DNA of 64,000 bases from Pectinophora gossypiella (lineage: Eukaryota; Arthropoda; Insecta; Lepidoptera; Gelechiidae), in assembly GCF_024362695.1 (NCBI RefSeq), contig NC_065421.1:8370598-8434597 (forward strand). The letters run 5' to 3'. The translations under genes were made by a program, and so were the position numbers. Of the stretch, positions 20,401-29,000 are shown piece after piece (the stretch's first letter is position 1; each line of letters opens with the position of its first letter). The notes beneath the pieces are model-generated. The model saw only the letters and a program-made list of their open reading frames with translations. It made no database searches and had not been told where the DNA came from.

Positions 20401-21364
20401 TCGTTTAGACCAGCCTTTTATGGCGGACTTGCCTCCTGATCGTGTTAGGTGTTCTCGTGCATTTGAAGGTGTCGGTACTGATTTTGCCGGACCGTTTATG
20501 ATAAAAAGCAGTTCTTTACGAAATGCTCGGTTATTAAAATGCTATCTCTGTATTTTTGTTTGCCTGAGCACTAAGGCAGTGCATTTAGAGGTGGTCTCGG
20601 AGTTGTCGGTTGAGGCATTTGTTGCGGCTTTTACTCGGTTTACATCGCGGAGAGGAATACCGTCTTTGATGCGATCCGATTGTGGAACAAACTACGTCGG
20701 GACAAATAAATATCTAAAAGATCTTTATGTATATTTAAAGGGTCATCATGCGGATTTAGAACGTGAGTTAGTAAAAAGTAATATTACTTGGCTTTTTAAC
20801 CCACCAAGTAGTCCAAATATGGGTGGACTATTTGAAGCGGCAGTTAAGTCTGCAAAGACTCACATGAATAGAGTTCTAGGTGAGAGACGGCTCACTTTTG
20901 AAGAGTTAACCACATTTTTTACCAAGGTGGAAGCGGTTTTGAATTCTCGCCCGCTTTGCCCTTTGAGTGCGGATCCTTCGGATTTGGAAGTATTAACACC
21001 CGGACATTTTATTATCGGTCAACCTCTGGTAGCACTGCCTGAACGTCCGTTCGAGGAAGTAAATATTTGTCGGTTGTCACGGTTTCACCAAGTTCAAAAA
21101 CTTACTCAGCATTTTTGGTCTAGGTGGCGTGATGAATACTTACATACGTTGCAACAACGTACTAAATGGACTTCGCATTCGGAAGCTCCTAAGGTCGGTG
21201 ATTTAGTTTTGATTAAGGAGGACAACTATCCTCCTCTAAAGTGGAAACGCGCTCGTATTTTGCGTCTTTTATCTGGTTCGGATTCGGTTACGCGCGTAGC
21301 AGAAGTTAGGACAGGGAACGGAATTCTGCTTCGGCCCGTGTCGAAGCTTTGTAGGTTACCATAG
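17483..21364 (+). CDS. pol: BEL pol polyprotein (PR-RT-RH-IN)
   Basis: 1,293 aa from the first ATG, but probably made as a gag-pol fusion through the UAG at 17453. Protease (A17/DUF1758 type) has LLDFGSQ at residues 30-36; Asp32 is followed by Phe where Ser or Thr is expected. Reverse transcriptase: DGSVKTTTGVSLNDCL, TTDVKMMFRM and the YVDD box at 438-441. RNase H: GFCDGSSLGYAAAVY, IPQLELSGAVLL and WCDSTIVLAWL supply the acidic residues. Integrase: HKTYCH with CVQC as the zinc site, and the DDE triad in VGTDFAGPF, SDCGTNYVG and MGGLFEAAVKS. The C-terminus has GDLVLIKEDNYPPLKWKRAR, as usual for BEL. Length is normal for the family and there is no frameshift. Codons are skewed by the TCGG tetramer. 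Confidence 0.94.
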   Translation: MPTLQDNVILPTVIVNVLSGNGELVKARALLDFGSQVSVVRSDFVNSLGLKKHYSVTPLLGVGGTHASNSNYIVTINFRSERNNIFLSVNAVVLKTPTTYVASRLGISDNLRISDVGFGHLSKVDIIFGCDILGEIVEGNKVTLRPGGPYAIDTIFDFAIFGPLRGNYNNNNVVCRNRNIDVFSGVSLVDAVERFWKSEEPPKVKIRDPCDVDCERLFSGSVIRCSDGKYMVRLPLIPNHAELGDSAQVAIRRFMALERRMRVQPKFKEKYVQFIREYIHLQHMQLSEFDINSEQEHYFLAHHGVFKTSGDTDKIRVVFDGSVKTTTGVSLNDCLYSGERLQNDITKIILNFRLPRVVFTTDVKMMFRMTWIHPQDRRYQLILWRESPADPIQIFELTTNTYGLKSSPFVAICCLHQLAADEQERFPRAAKLLINNSYVDDLNGGADTVEEAQEIRDELIQLMKTAGYELRKWSSNEPRLLADFPEDFCETPRCFEDKDTFGFIKVLGIQWNPSSDAFTYRVNNLPSEQSPVTRRSILSSLARLFDPLGWICPVVFRAKLLLQELLSDGAKSVEWDAPAPEHLVKKWNDLVSDLPHLQRISIPRCLKSANDVSYSLHGFCDGSSLGYAAAVYLRSENIHGEVSVRLVIAKSRVAPLKSKMTIPQLELSGAVLLVSLLHHVFSALSELSIEFSEVIGWCDSTIVLAWLKTPPHKLEVFQGNRVSQINNANLPIQWRHVSSGLNCADIGSRGASAAQLVEHPLWWGSEWLCQPRELWPSDRTEVPMDLPGLRAKHVTNIVVGNETLDLLFGRYSSFDKLVNVTAYVFRFIKNCRQRCRRNFGKNTSVSERRSALNYLIRSVQDSDFNEHISALRLGKPIRDSLRKLNLFLDSDGVIRVGGRIRHSGLPYSARHPILLSSKHRFTLLLVEYYHKTYCHVGSNALSAILSRTYWILSVRRLTRTVTFRCVQCFKAKPRLDQPFMADLPPDRVRCSRAFEGVGTDFAGPFMIKSSSLRNARLLKCYLCIFVCLSTKAVHLEVVSELSVEAFVAAFTRFTSRRGIPSLMRSDCGTNYVGTNKYLKDLYVYLKGHHADLERELVKSNITWLFNPPSSPNMGGLFEAAVKSAKTHMNRVLGERRLTFEELTTFFTKVEAVLNSRPLCPLSADPSDLEVLTPGHFIIGQPLVALPERPFEEVNICRLSRFHQVQKLTQHFWSRWRDEYLHTLQQRTKWTSHSEAPKVGDLVLIKEDNYPPLKWKRARILRLLSGSDSVTRVAEVRTGNGILLRPVSKLCRLP

Positions 21365-21380
21365 GTTTGGTTGGTTGATA

Positions 21381-21399
21381 ACCAAGGCAGGCCTTGGTT
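21381..21399 (+). other. Stem-loop next to polypurine tract
   Basis: ACCAAGGC AG GCCTTGGT forms a near-perfect 8-9 bp stem with a 2-nt loop, between the pol stop and the polypurine tract. Confidence 0.6.
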
Positions 21400-21400
21400 C

Positions 21401-21411
21401 GGGGGGGAGGA
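21401..21411 (+). other. Polypurine tract of BEL element
   Basis: GGGGGGGAGGA, three bases before the 3' LTR; expected primer for plus-strand DNA synthesis. Confidence 0.8.
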
Positions 21412-21414
21412 TTA

Positions 21415-21845
21415 TGTGCACGCAAACTATACTCATGGCTGAAATTTGAATCTGCCGCCTCGACTTACGCGAGCCGCGGCATTCCACGCTATTGGTCGAA
21501 ACCAATATGGCGTCACTCTGTTCGCGCCGACCACGGGGTTCACCACGGATAATTTGTTTGCTGTGAATTTATTGTGAAGAAACTGTTTAATCTATCGGAA
21601 ATTGTGTTATTAATGTTGGACAATACCTAATTCAACTCAGCTGAGTGTTAAGTTGGTGAATACAACAAGGAACTGTCGGCGGTATAGGTATCTCGGTCCC
21701 GTGGTTTGGAGCCCGGCGCAGCAGCAGTCAGGTTGGTGGCCTTCTTATTTCATGCTGTGATTATGTATAGATTTGTGTTGCACTGACCACCTTACCAGCC
21801 ATGGATTTAGTCTCTAGCTCTGGTTATCGAAGGAATTAACGAACA
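21415..21845 (+). repeat. 3' LTR of BEL element
   Basis: 431 bp, begins TGTGCACGC and ends ACGAACA; same as the 5' LTR by eye and followed by the ATGAC duplication (21846-21850). Confidence 0.93.
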
Positions 21846-21927
21846 ATGACTATTGAGAGACTATTGGTGGAAGGCAAGTGAGAAACCACTGCCGTAATTT
21901 CTCTAAAAAGAGTGTAGGCTTTTGTTA

Positions 21928-22066
21928 TGCCCAGGAGGGTTAAAGGCCACATTGATGCAATTCGTCTAAACAGCAAAATTGCAATTTGACGTTTGCGCAT
22001 ATCAAAGTGCGCAATGTCAACAAACATCAAATAGCAATACTACTCTTTTAAATGAATTGCTTTAAT
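21928..22066. repeat. Palindromic MITE family F
   Basis: GGAGGGTTAAAGGCCACATT and GCAAAATTGCAATTTGACG form the left arm; CAAATAGCAATACTACTC and TTTAAATGAATTGCTTTAAT form the decayed right arm. Other copies: 33528-33686, 40560-40658, 63467-63590. Confidence 0.65.
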
Positions 22067-23603
22067 GTGTATGTATGCTGTAAAAAGGTATATAGAATAT
22101 TTGATTTGATTTCCGTAGTCCAGTCGCTAGTATGGAATGCTACTCGATTAATGTGAACCGGGCATTAAGTTAATGATGATAACCATTCGTGTATCACCCA
22201 ATGCAGTTCAAAATTTGACCTACATTATGTTGTTATTTTTTAATTCGTCTGTGCCCGGTCCGCCGTAGGTCCGTGTTGCTCTACGGTGCTGCTGCCTCCC
22301 CCTCCATCTTTTTTTTATTGAAAAACAAATTTATTTTATTCAAAATGTACATTGGTACATTGTTTTCGTGCTGACGAGGGCATTGAGCAACACGGAACTC
22401 CGCGGACCGACGATTTTCTGAAAGATTTTTACTTATAATTTTTGCTTTCGTCTATAATATTCTGTCATAAATGTAAATCAATTTGTAACCAACCAACGAA
22501 CACTGACTTTGACAAGTAATCTGTTTATCCAAACAAACCAACAGTCCGTCCCCTATACAGTAAAAAATATCCATAAATATGAGTGAAATCACAATGAAAT
22601 CTTACCGTTCATAACTCTACGGCTTTGGAAGTCTGGCATAGGGTTATGGGGGGTGGGAACTATGTATTAGGCCCTGGGTATATGTGAAATCACTGGTGGT
22701 CTCCGTAATGAGGTGACATGAGGTGCAACATACCCAGCTGCATACCCGGCGATGGGGAAGAAGCCGTCAGACACCAACGGAGATACCACAAGCCCACTGT
22801 CTTCAACCCCCCCAAACCACCAACGGTAAACAGTACTTATATTTATTGATACAGGTATTTCCATAGCTCCATCTACGTGTAGTCAGGAGCCAAGACTTGA
22901 AGTGCCACAGACGTTTCCATCGCTTCGTTGATTTCAACAACCTTGCATGTGTGACGTGAGTGCTATTGTAAATTTGGCAAAGGGGAAATCTTTTATAAGA
23001 ACTTTAATGTGCCATGACGCTTATCATCCCGATTCTATCGTAGAAATCAACTAAGAGCTGATGATGATGCACATTAACGTTTTTACAAAAAATATTGAAA
23101 GTGACCTCAATTTTATTTCTTTTTTTTTTATTAAAATGGGTTTGCTCTTGACTTCGTTCTTCCACGAGGAGAAGAAGAGATCGACGTTGGAACGAGCTTA
23201 CCCAGAAAATGCCTATTCACCCGTGATTTAAAGGACCCCAGGTTATAAGGTTCAGGAAACACCGACGCCGTCAGCCCATTATCTTGTTCTCAACCTAATG
23301 GTGGATAATAGATAGGTCCACTGAGTCTTGAGTTCAGTCACAAAACTTGGTAGAGTGCCCTCTGCACCGGTTCCCAGGTGGTATAGCCGAGCTGCATTGT
23401 GTGACGTATGCAGCAGAGACTTGGTTAAGGGAGCTTAAGCTGGATATTTGATCCAAGCAGGATATTTGTCTGCCATACGCAACAACAACAACAAAACTTG
23501 GTCTACAAACTTCTGCGATGTACAGAATCTACTGTCAGTTGCTAGTCTTCAACTATGTTTGTACATAATTTAGAATTAAAAGTGTCATACCAATTATTTT
23601 CAG
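22067..23603. other. Intergenic, mostly unrecognised
   Basis: Contains a foldback element at 22256-22409. A short plus-strand frame at 22708-22845 reads MRCNIPSCIPGDGEEAVRHQ then a Lys/Pro-rich end and a possible GTAAAC donor; it might be an exon linked to the gene downstream, but stops lie just upstream and I do not claim it. Confidence 0.45.
22256..22409. repeat. Foldback element, about 154 bp
   Basis: The left arm CGGTCCGCCGTAGGTCCGTG TTGCTC is answered at 22385-22409 by GAGCAACACGGAACTCCGCG GACCG. The centre is T-rich. Looks like a small MITE; no second copy was seen in the window. Confidence 0.6.
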
Positions 23604-23879
23604 CCATTGCTAGTAAAACTTAAGGCCAAGTTGTTAAGTATCATGAGTGATATCAAAGGGAATTTAACAACGATCTACAATAGCACTTACTACTGGGGCA
23701 TAGTGAAGAGTGTCACAATGTTCGTGCTGGGAATGAAGTTGTTCTACGACATCGCTGCGAAACTCGCTGCGGACTGTGAGGCCGAACGGGAGGCCAGGCG
23801 GCAGAAACAACAACTGAGGGAACTATGCGAGGAATGGGAAAAATCACATAATATGAAAATTGTCAACTATCACGAATGA
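23604..23879 (+). CDS. Small hydrophobic-helix protein, paralogue 1 (terminal exon)
   Basis: A 91-codon frame following a good acceptor (ATTATTTTCAG) in phase 0 and ending TGA. No start codon is assured: an internal ATG occurs but the homologous exon at 25322 has none, so this is best read as a last exon whose first exon(s) I did not find. The middle holds TIYNSTYYWGIVKSVTMFVL and a hydrophobic helix, followed by a charged Glu/Arg/Gln-rich tail (AADCEAEREARRQKQQLREL) likely to form a helix or coiled coil. It is clearly related to the exon at 25322: shared IY..(S)Y.W..VKS...F..G....I....C. I recognise no named family. Probably a single-pass membrane or membrane-associated protein (inference). 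No AATAAA is close to the stop. Confidence 0.6.
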   Translation, partial: PLLVKLKAKLLSIMSDIKGNLTTIYNSTYYWGIVKSVTMFVLGMKLFYDIAAKLAADCEAEREARRQKQQLRELCEEWEKSHNMKIVNYHE

Positions 23880-24385
23880 TACTATATACCATAATGCAAT
23901 GTACTTGATAATGTAATACTATCAGAAGTAAATGCATGTGTGCGAAAATACGAATGTAATATTTTCTTTTATAAGTAGTAGATTGAGTTCCCAAGGACTT
24001 AAGTCAGTGAGAAAAAGAAATTTGCTGCTGCTGCTATTTGAATATCAGGGGGGGAGGTCATCTTTTGACGTGATGGATAGTAATATTCTAGTCACAACTG
24101 TAAGATATATCTCATGAAGATAAAGAATTTAATAGAAAGCGTGGACATGTTTTGAACCTACTTTGAACTGCAATCAAATCGCTTCTCTCAATAGAGAACA
24201 TTCAGAATCTCATTCAGTATAAATCTTCTTACTATGTTGATTGCTCTATGTGTATTACCTTGGCTTTATGGTAACTTTGACGCGCAAAGCTGACAGGTAC
24301 GATCACGAAATGTTATGAGCTTAAAGTAAAAAAAACCTCAAATATTAGGTGTAATGAGAAATTCGATGAGGTAGACCGGTAGTAG

Positions 24386-24547
24386 CATGCGATGCCGAAG
24401 TGTGGGGACACGTATTGCAAGGATGGCGCCATATACGAGCGGTGTGGGCAGTGTATTACGCAGGAGGGGGTGACGGAGGATTTCCACCCCGTTCGCACCC
24501 TGCCTGAGGAAGTCACTTGGGACTGCCCCGGGCCATGTGTACCACAG
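24386..24547 (+). CDS. Cysteine-rich exon, TIL-domain-like
   Basis: A 54-codon phase 0-0 candidate exon, opened at GTAGTAG|CAT and closed by CCACAG|GTGAGC. It reads KCGDTYCKDGAIYERCGQC, then a 26-residue spacer, then DCPGPCVPQ. Spacing C-x5-Y-x2-C-G-x-C and CVPQ at the end recall the first half of trypsin-inhibitor-like (TIL) domains, which are secreted protease inhibitors. The rest of such a domain would have to lie in another exon, and none was seen before 25322. Its phase also matches the next recognised acceptor (25322), so it may be an upstream exon of paralogue 2. The acceptor lacks a strong pyrimidine tract. Tentative. Confidence 0.4.
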
Positions 24548-25204
24548 GTGAGCGCCACAAGCATTGATGTATAATATGTTACTATAGTAACGCCACAAGT
24601 CTTTCGTGTTATAGGATACAAGTTGTTACCCGCCTCTTCGTTCACGTGAAACCCTAATATTGAAACTATACAAGTTGCATACTAATTTTACCACCTCTTT
24701 TTATCCCTTTGGGGGTTGAATTTCACAATATCCCGTCTTAGTCAGCACCTACTTTTTACAAGGAACCCCATGTAAAATTTAAGACTTCTAGTACGTGTAG
24801 TTTCTGAGATTTCGTGATGAGTGAGTCAGGATATAGAATAAAAAAGGTAAAGGTATATAGGTAGGTGAAGGTATTGGAAATCACCGTCATGCTTATTGGG
24901 ATGGGAGGTCATAGAAGTTGGTGGCCTTCAGATATAGTTTTCTGTGTTACGAATAGACGTATTCAGCATTAGCTTAATATGTGGTTTGGGCATCTGAAGG
25001 CATTACAAGATAAGAAACCAGGACTATAAGTTTGTTTTCGAAGTATGCCCGAGGAAGAAACGGAACTGAAATCCTCGGTTGATACTTCGTGATCGCTTGG
25101 AGCGAGCGAAGTTTTGCCTGTCGTTGAACCGAAACGAAGACAATTGGTTTTCAATATGCTCTTCTCTTTATGTGTAGCTTTGTATAGTTTGCTTTGTTAT
25201 CTTT

Positions 25205-25285
25205 TGGTACTTAGTTCATCTTGCTATGGATGTACCTTTGACTACGCCAATGTGGATATAGTCGTCAGCTTATGTTGTATAGTTC
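25205..25285 (+). repeat. Dispersed repeat J
   Basis: GGTACTTAGTTCATCTTGCT and TGGATATAGTCGTCAGCTTA match 9330-9440 and 61110-61225. It lies directly upstream of the paralogue 2 acceptor. Confidence 0.6.
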
Positions 25286-25321
25286 CAGTCAACAATTTTG
25301 TATTCAACAATAAATTTTCAG

Positions 25322-25558
25322 CGATGGAGTCTATACTACTGCACGACAGTCCTCTTAGAGAAGTCTTTACAACTATACCGTTTCCTTACGGAGACAATAT
25401 ACGGTGACTCCTACAACTGGAGCTTGGTGAAAAGCATCGGTCTCTTCGCCTTCGGCATCAGAATGATACTCAACATCAGCAAAAGCATACAAGAAGAATG
25501 TGACAAGAAGAAAAAGTGCCAAGAAATGAAGAAACGGTTCCCAAAACACATGAAATAA
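25322..25558 (+). CDS. Small hydrophobic-helix protein, paralogue 2 (terminal exon)
   Basis: A 78-codon frame from acceptor AAATTTTCAG (phase 0) to TAA, with AATAAA at 25591-25596, so it is very probably the last exon of an expressed gene. It codes a Leu/Tyr-rich N-terminal helix, then IYGDSYNWSLVKSIGLFAFG and a hydrophobic helix, then a Lys-rich tail with two Cys (QEECDKKKKCQEMKKRF). Spacing from acceptor to the TIY motif differs by only 2 residues from paralogue 1 (23604-23879), which argues for tandem duplication of a gene or of alternative last exons. No known family is recognised. The first exon was not identified; the Cys-rich exon at 24386 is in a compatible phase. Confidence 0.62.
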   Translation, partial: RWSLYYCTTVLLEKSLQLYRFLTETIYGDSYNWSLVKSIGLFAFGIRMILNISKSIQEECDKKKKCQEMKKRFPKHMK

Positions 25559-25590
25559 ATCTTTCTAAACATATAAATTACATGTATTTT

Positions 25591-25596
25591 AATAAA
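25591..25596 (+). terminator. Poly(A) signal of paralogue 2
   Basis: AATAAA 33 bp after the stop codon of the small-protein exon. Confidence 0.7.
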
Positions 25597-26060
25597 CATT
25601 TACTTTAGCATTAGATGGATATTATTTATAACAAGCAAGCTTCAATGGAAAATTTTATGATAAGCAAATTAGATTTTACGGTTACAAATAGCTTAGAAAA
25701 TGTACAAGCAATTTTAAAGTAGCCGTTTTCTCTAATAATACGGATGACAAATTAAATTAAAACATAAAATATACATATCGTACACATCGTCTTGAAGTCA
25801 ACAAGAGGTAGAACGAGGAAAACACCGAGTTAGATGAGCAGTAGGTAAATAATTAATACACTCGGATCGACTGCTGACGCGTCGCGTTTTCAAAAAAATA
25901 CTTTATATATATTTTGCTGTTGTGTTGATAACCTTTAGTTAGGTGCTCGGCCCGAGCCAGGGCCGGTTTTGTTTGCAGTGGTCAGTCGCGCGCGCAGACC
26001 GCTACGAGATACGCCATTATTATTTTATTTAAATGAACTAATAATACGTTAAATTATAAA
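25597..26060. other. Intergenic, SP-C 5' flank
   Basis: No gene seen. The GC-rich patch 25940-26020 contains TCAGT at 25982-25986, a match to the arthropod initiator, about 78 bp before the SP-C start codon. No TATA box at the expected distance. Confidence 0.45.
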
Positions 26061-29000
26061 ATGAACAATTTGTGTGTAACTGTGGTCGTTTGCTGCTTCC
26101 TCACAACTTTAATTCCGAACGCAGCCGGCCGTAAGTATTCATTTGTTTTTGCTTATTTTTTCAAAACATTACTTGCTGGTAAACATAATTACATTATAGA
26201 TGAGTCGCTAAAGATAACCTCTAAAATTGACCCCAGAAAAATATATTTTATCTTTACTTCTAACATATTGAAATTACAATACATAAACTAGCCAATATCA
26301 AGCTTGATAACAATTTTACGTATCCATGGTATTGTAATGTAAAAATTGCATTGTGAAGACAAGTCAAACTAGTACATCTAAGGTAATTATCTGATTACGT
26401 AGGAGCCGTCATTAGTAAACGTGTGGAATCTTGCGAGTAGAAGCATGGACCATTATGAAAATGACTGTAACGATTAGATATCCATCCGTATATTAACGGG
26501 ATACAGACTAAAATCCGGTTGGAAATGTTAACGACCCGCGATTTAATAAACTTGAGGATAAAGTTAAAGTAATCGATAAACAGGAAAATTTGGCGAATGA
26601 GAAATATTTAGCGATGGGGTAAATTAATGGAATAGATATTGTGAAAAGGAGATTTACTAATTGATATAATAACGAACGGGAAATGTTGGGGTATTTCCAG
26701 AGCGGTGTAATGGCGGCGTGGAATGCATCACGCTTAACGAATGCACGGGGTTGTACAACCAGCTGCAGAGGGGAACCAACGCCCAACTCACGCGGCTACT
26801 GCGGAGTCTCCACTGCGGGTTCCAATTTGACCAACCCATGGTAATCTTCACCGCCATTTTCATCTTTTTTTGTTTCCGCTCTAATCTTGTGCTTTTCTTC
26901 ACCTACTAGTACTATGCATATTAACAATAACATACAGAATGTTAGTGACATCGTAACGAACACTGAGGGGGATGGTTCATGATTCTGAGTTAGTCAAGTG
27001 GAATTTTCCGTCGCAAAATATTTTTTTTTGTGTTTTTTTTAAATTATTTTCAATTCCTTATTTTTGCGATGGTAAAACCTGTCGGAAAATTCATGAAAAT
27101 TTTAGTGTTTTTTTAAATTATTTTCAGTTCCATACTTTTGTGACGGAAAATTCTATTTGATATTAACTCAGAATCAAGGTCTGAATCACCTCTAAAGTTT
27201 TCATTACGATGTCACTAATACCCTATATCATAATGGAGGGCACAATATAATGTATACAGCCGATATACGTACCATCAGCACCTCTGTGTAGAGACCACCC
27301 TCAATCAATCGTGTCTTTGCGGAGCAGGTAAACAAAGTTATAGATTTTTTTATTTGTAAAAGACAGGACTAAGCCTGTTGATGTGAATTACCTAATATAC
27401 TTAGGTACCCACACGTTAAGATGACAATACAAAAAAATAGATATTTGTTTCGATAATTAATAAAGCGAATGAATCCAGCTAATAAATCCACTAAAGACCA
27501 CTGTAATAAATATTTTAAAGAAATGACCGCATTTATTAAATTATTAAGTACTAGAAACGATTGCTCTACTAAGTGGATGAGATAAACAAGTTACGCACGA
27601 GATTAGAGAGGATTGGACACGGAAACTGAAACAGCATGTAACGTTGAGTTTGCTTCTAGTATATAAATAGGGGAAGGAAAACACCCTCGCAACCAGTTCG
27701 TCGACAGAAAACTAAACAAAATAGCAAAAAGAAGCCTGTATCTCCGACGCAACGTCGACCTCTGAAAGTGAAACCTACTCCTCCAGTGAAACTCACTCCA
27801 GTTAAGAAACCCACGACTACACTTGTAAGACCAACTCCGGTGCAAAAGCATACAACGACACATAAGGTAGCTCTACGTAATGGGTGGTGGAAGAACAGGA
27901 TGCCGTCATAACCCCGATAATCTAAGGTCATGGTTCGCACGGGAATAGGGAACTTGATAATCGGTGTTAAACACGAAACAAAACAATGTCTGTCCTTGAT
28001 TGAAAATCAGTTATAGATTTGTACATTTTGACAAAAGAACAATAGAGATTAGGAGGACGTTGTTCAGCATGGTCACATAAGTCACATATCTTTTCGTTTT
28101 CAAGCCCTTCGTAGAAAGCACGGTTTTGAAGAAGATTAAGAGACGCCCTCAAACTTTCTATTCTTTTTTTGTCAGGCTATGCGTGTTACACTTTTCAAAC
28201 GTCTGACACTACAACTAATAACTCCTAATGTGTTTCAGATTTGTTGTCCCCCACAATTTAAATATGATACCACCACCAGTAGCTACGATCCCCCACCAAT
28301 GTCAGATCAACCGTATCGCCCGCGGCCCAGCGATCAAGCAAGTAGAAACGGCAACGCGGAAAGTCTCCTGCCGAAAGGAAAAGAATGCGGGATCCAGAAC
28401 AATGATAGAATAGTTGGTGGAATCGGCGCCGATATCGACGAGCACCCATGGCTTGCACTCATCAGATACGACAAACGTAAGACAATTATTTTGATTTATC
28501 TCCTTATGACGGTCAATTATCTTTGTTGTGGTCAGAGATTCAAGGACAAGAACTAGAACAATCGTTGATTTTATCCAGTCTGAGTACATAAGGTGCACAG
28601 TTTTACTGCGTCACCATGACAAAAGTCCCTTTTCCGGTCAAGGCTCGCCTCCTTTCCATCTAGTTAGACACCGATGAATCACCCCAGACAGGTCAATATT
28701 TAATAATTATAACGCATAATTATTATATTAACAATGTAACTACGACATTCGATTCTGAGAATTGATGTGCCAGTATGACGTGATGACGCCTGTTTTACGA
28801 GATGGAAACTGTAAATGATAAACAACAAAAGCGATTTAAAGATAAAGGGGGATAGGGAGATGTATATTTTGCATGGTATAGGTACGATATGATATATAAA
28901 TCCTATTTTGCAACAGCTACGTTTTGGATCGTTTATCGTTGATTGCTAGGAGACTGAATTTTAGGAGGGAATATGAGTAGGTATATTATAGGATTCATGT

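Larger units (their letters stand above)
14926..21845 (+). mobile_element. BEL/Pao LTR retrotransposon, full length
   Basis: A 6,920-bp element with 431-bp direct LTRs (14926-15356 and 21415-21845) beginning TG and ending CA, flanked by ATGAC. By eye I see no difference between the LTRs. Internal order: primer-binding site, leader with tandem repeats, gag (16079-17455), one in-frame UAG, pol (17483-21364; protease, reverse transcriptase, RNase H, integrase), polypurine tract, 3' LTR. There is no env frame. Order, Cys-knuckle pattern and A17-type protease place it in BEL/Pao. The long open frames and matching LTRs point to a very recent insertion; whether it is mobile depends on the UAG readthrough and on the altered protease motif. 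Confidence 0.95.

Noticed and set aside
24219..24225. TATAAAT as a TATA box for the ATG at 24234
   Set aside because: Only about 15 bp from the ATG; a transcript starting 25-30 bp downstream would miss that ATG.
24234..24270. Signal-peptide-like start exon MLIALCVLPWLYG followed by GTAACT
   Set aside because: It ends in phase 1, which does not fit the phase 0 Cys-rich exon at 24386 or the phase 0 exon at 25322; no partner exon found.
24313..24645. Two overlapping minus-strand frames of 86-110 codons
   Set aside because: They are antisense to the Cys-rich exon and show no family signature.
27603..27940. Minus-strand frames over the candidate linker exon
   Set aside because: They arise because the plus-strand Lys/Pro/Thr codons lack stops in reverse; no domain and no splice support.
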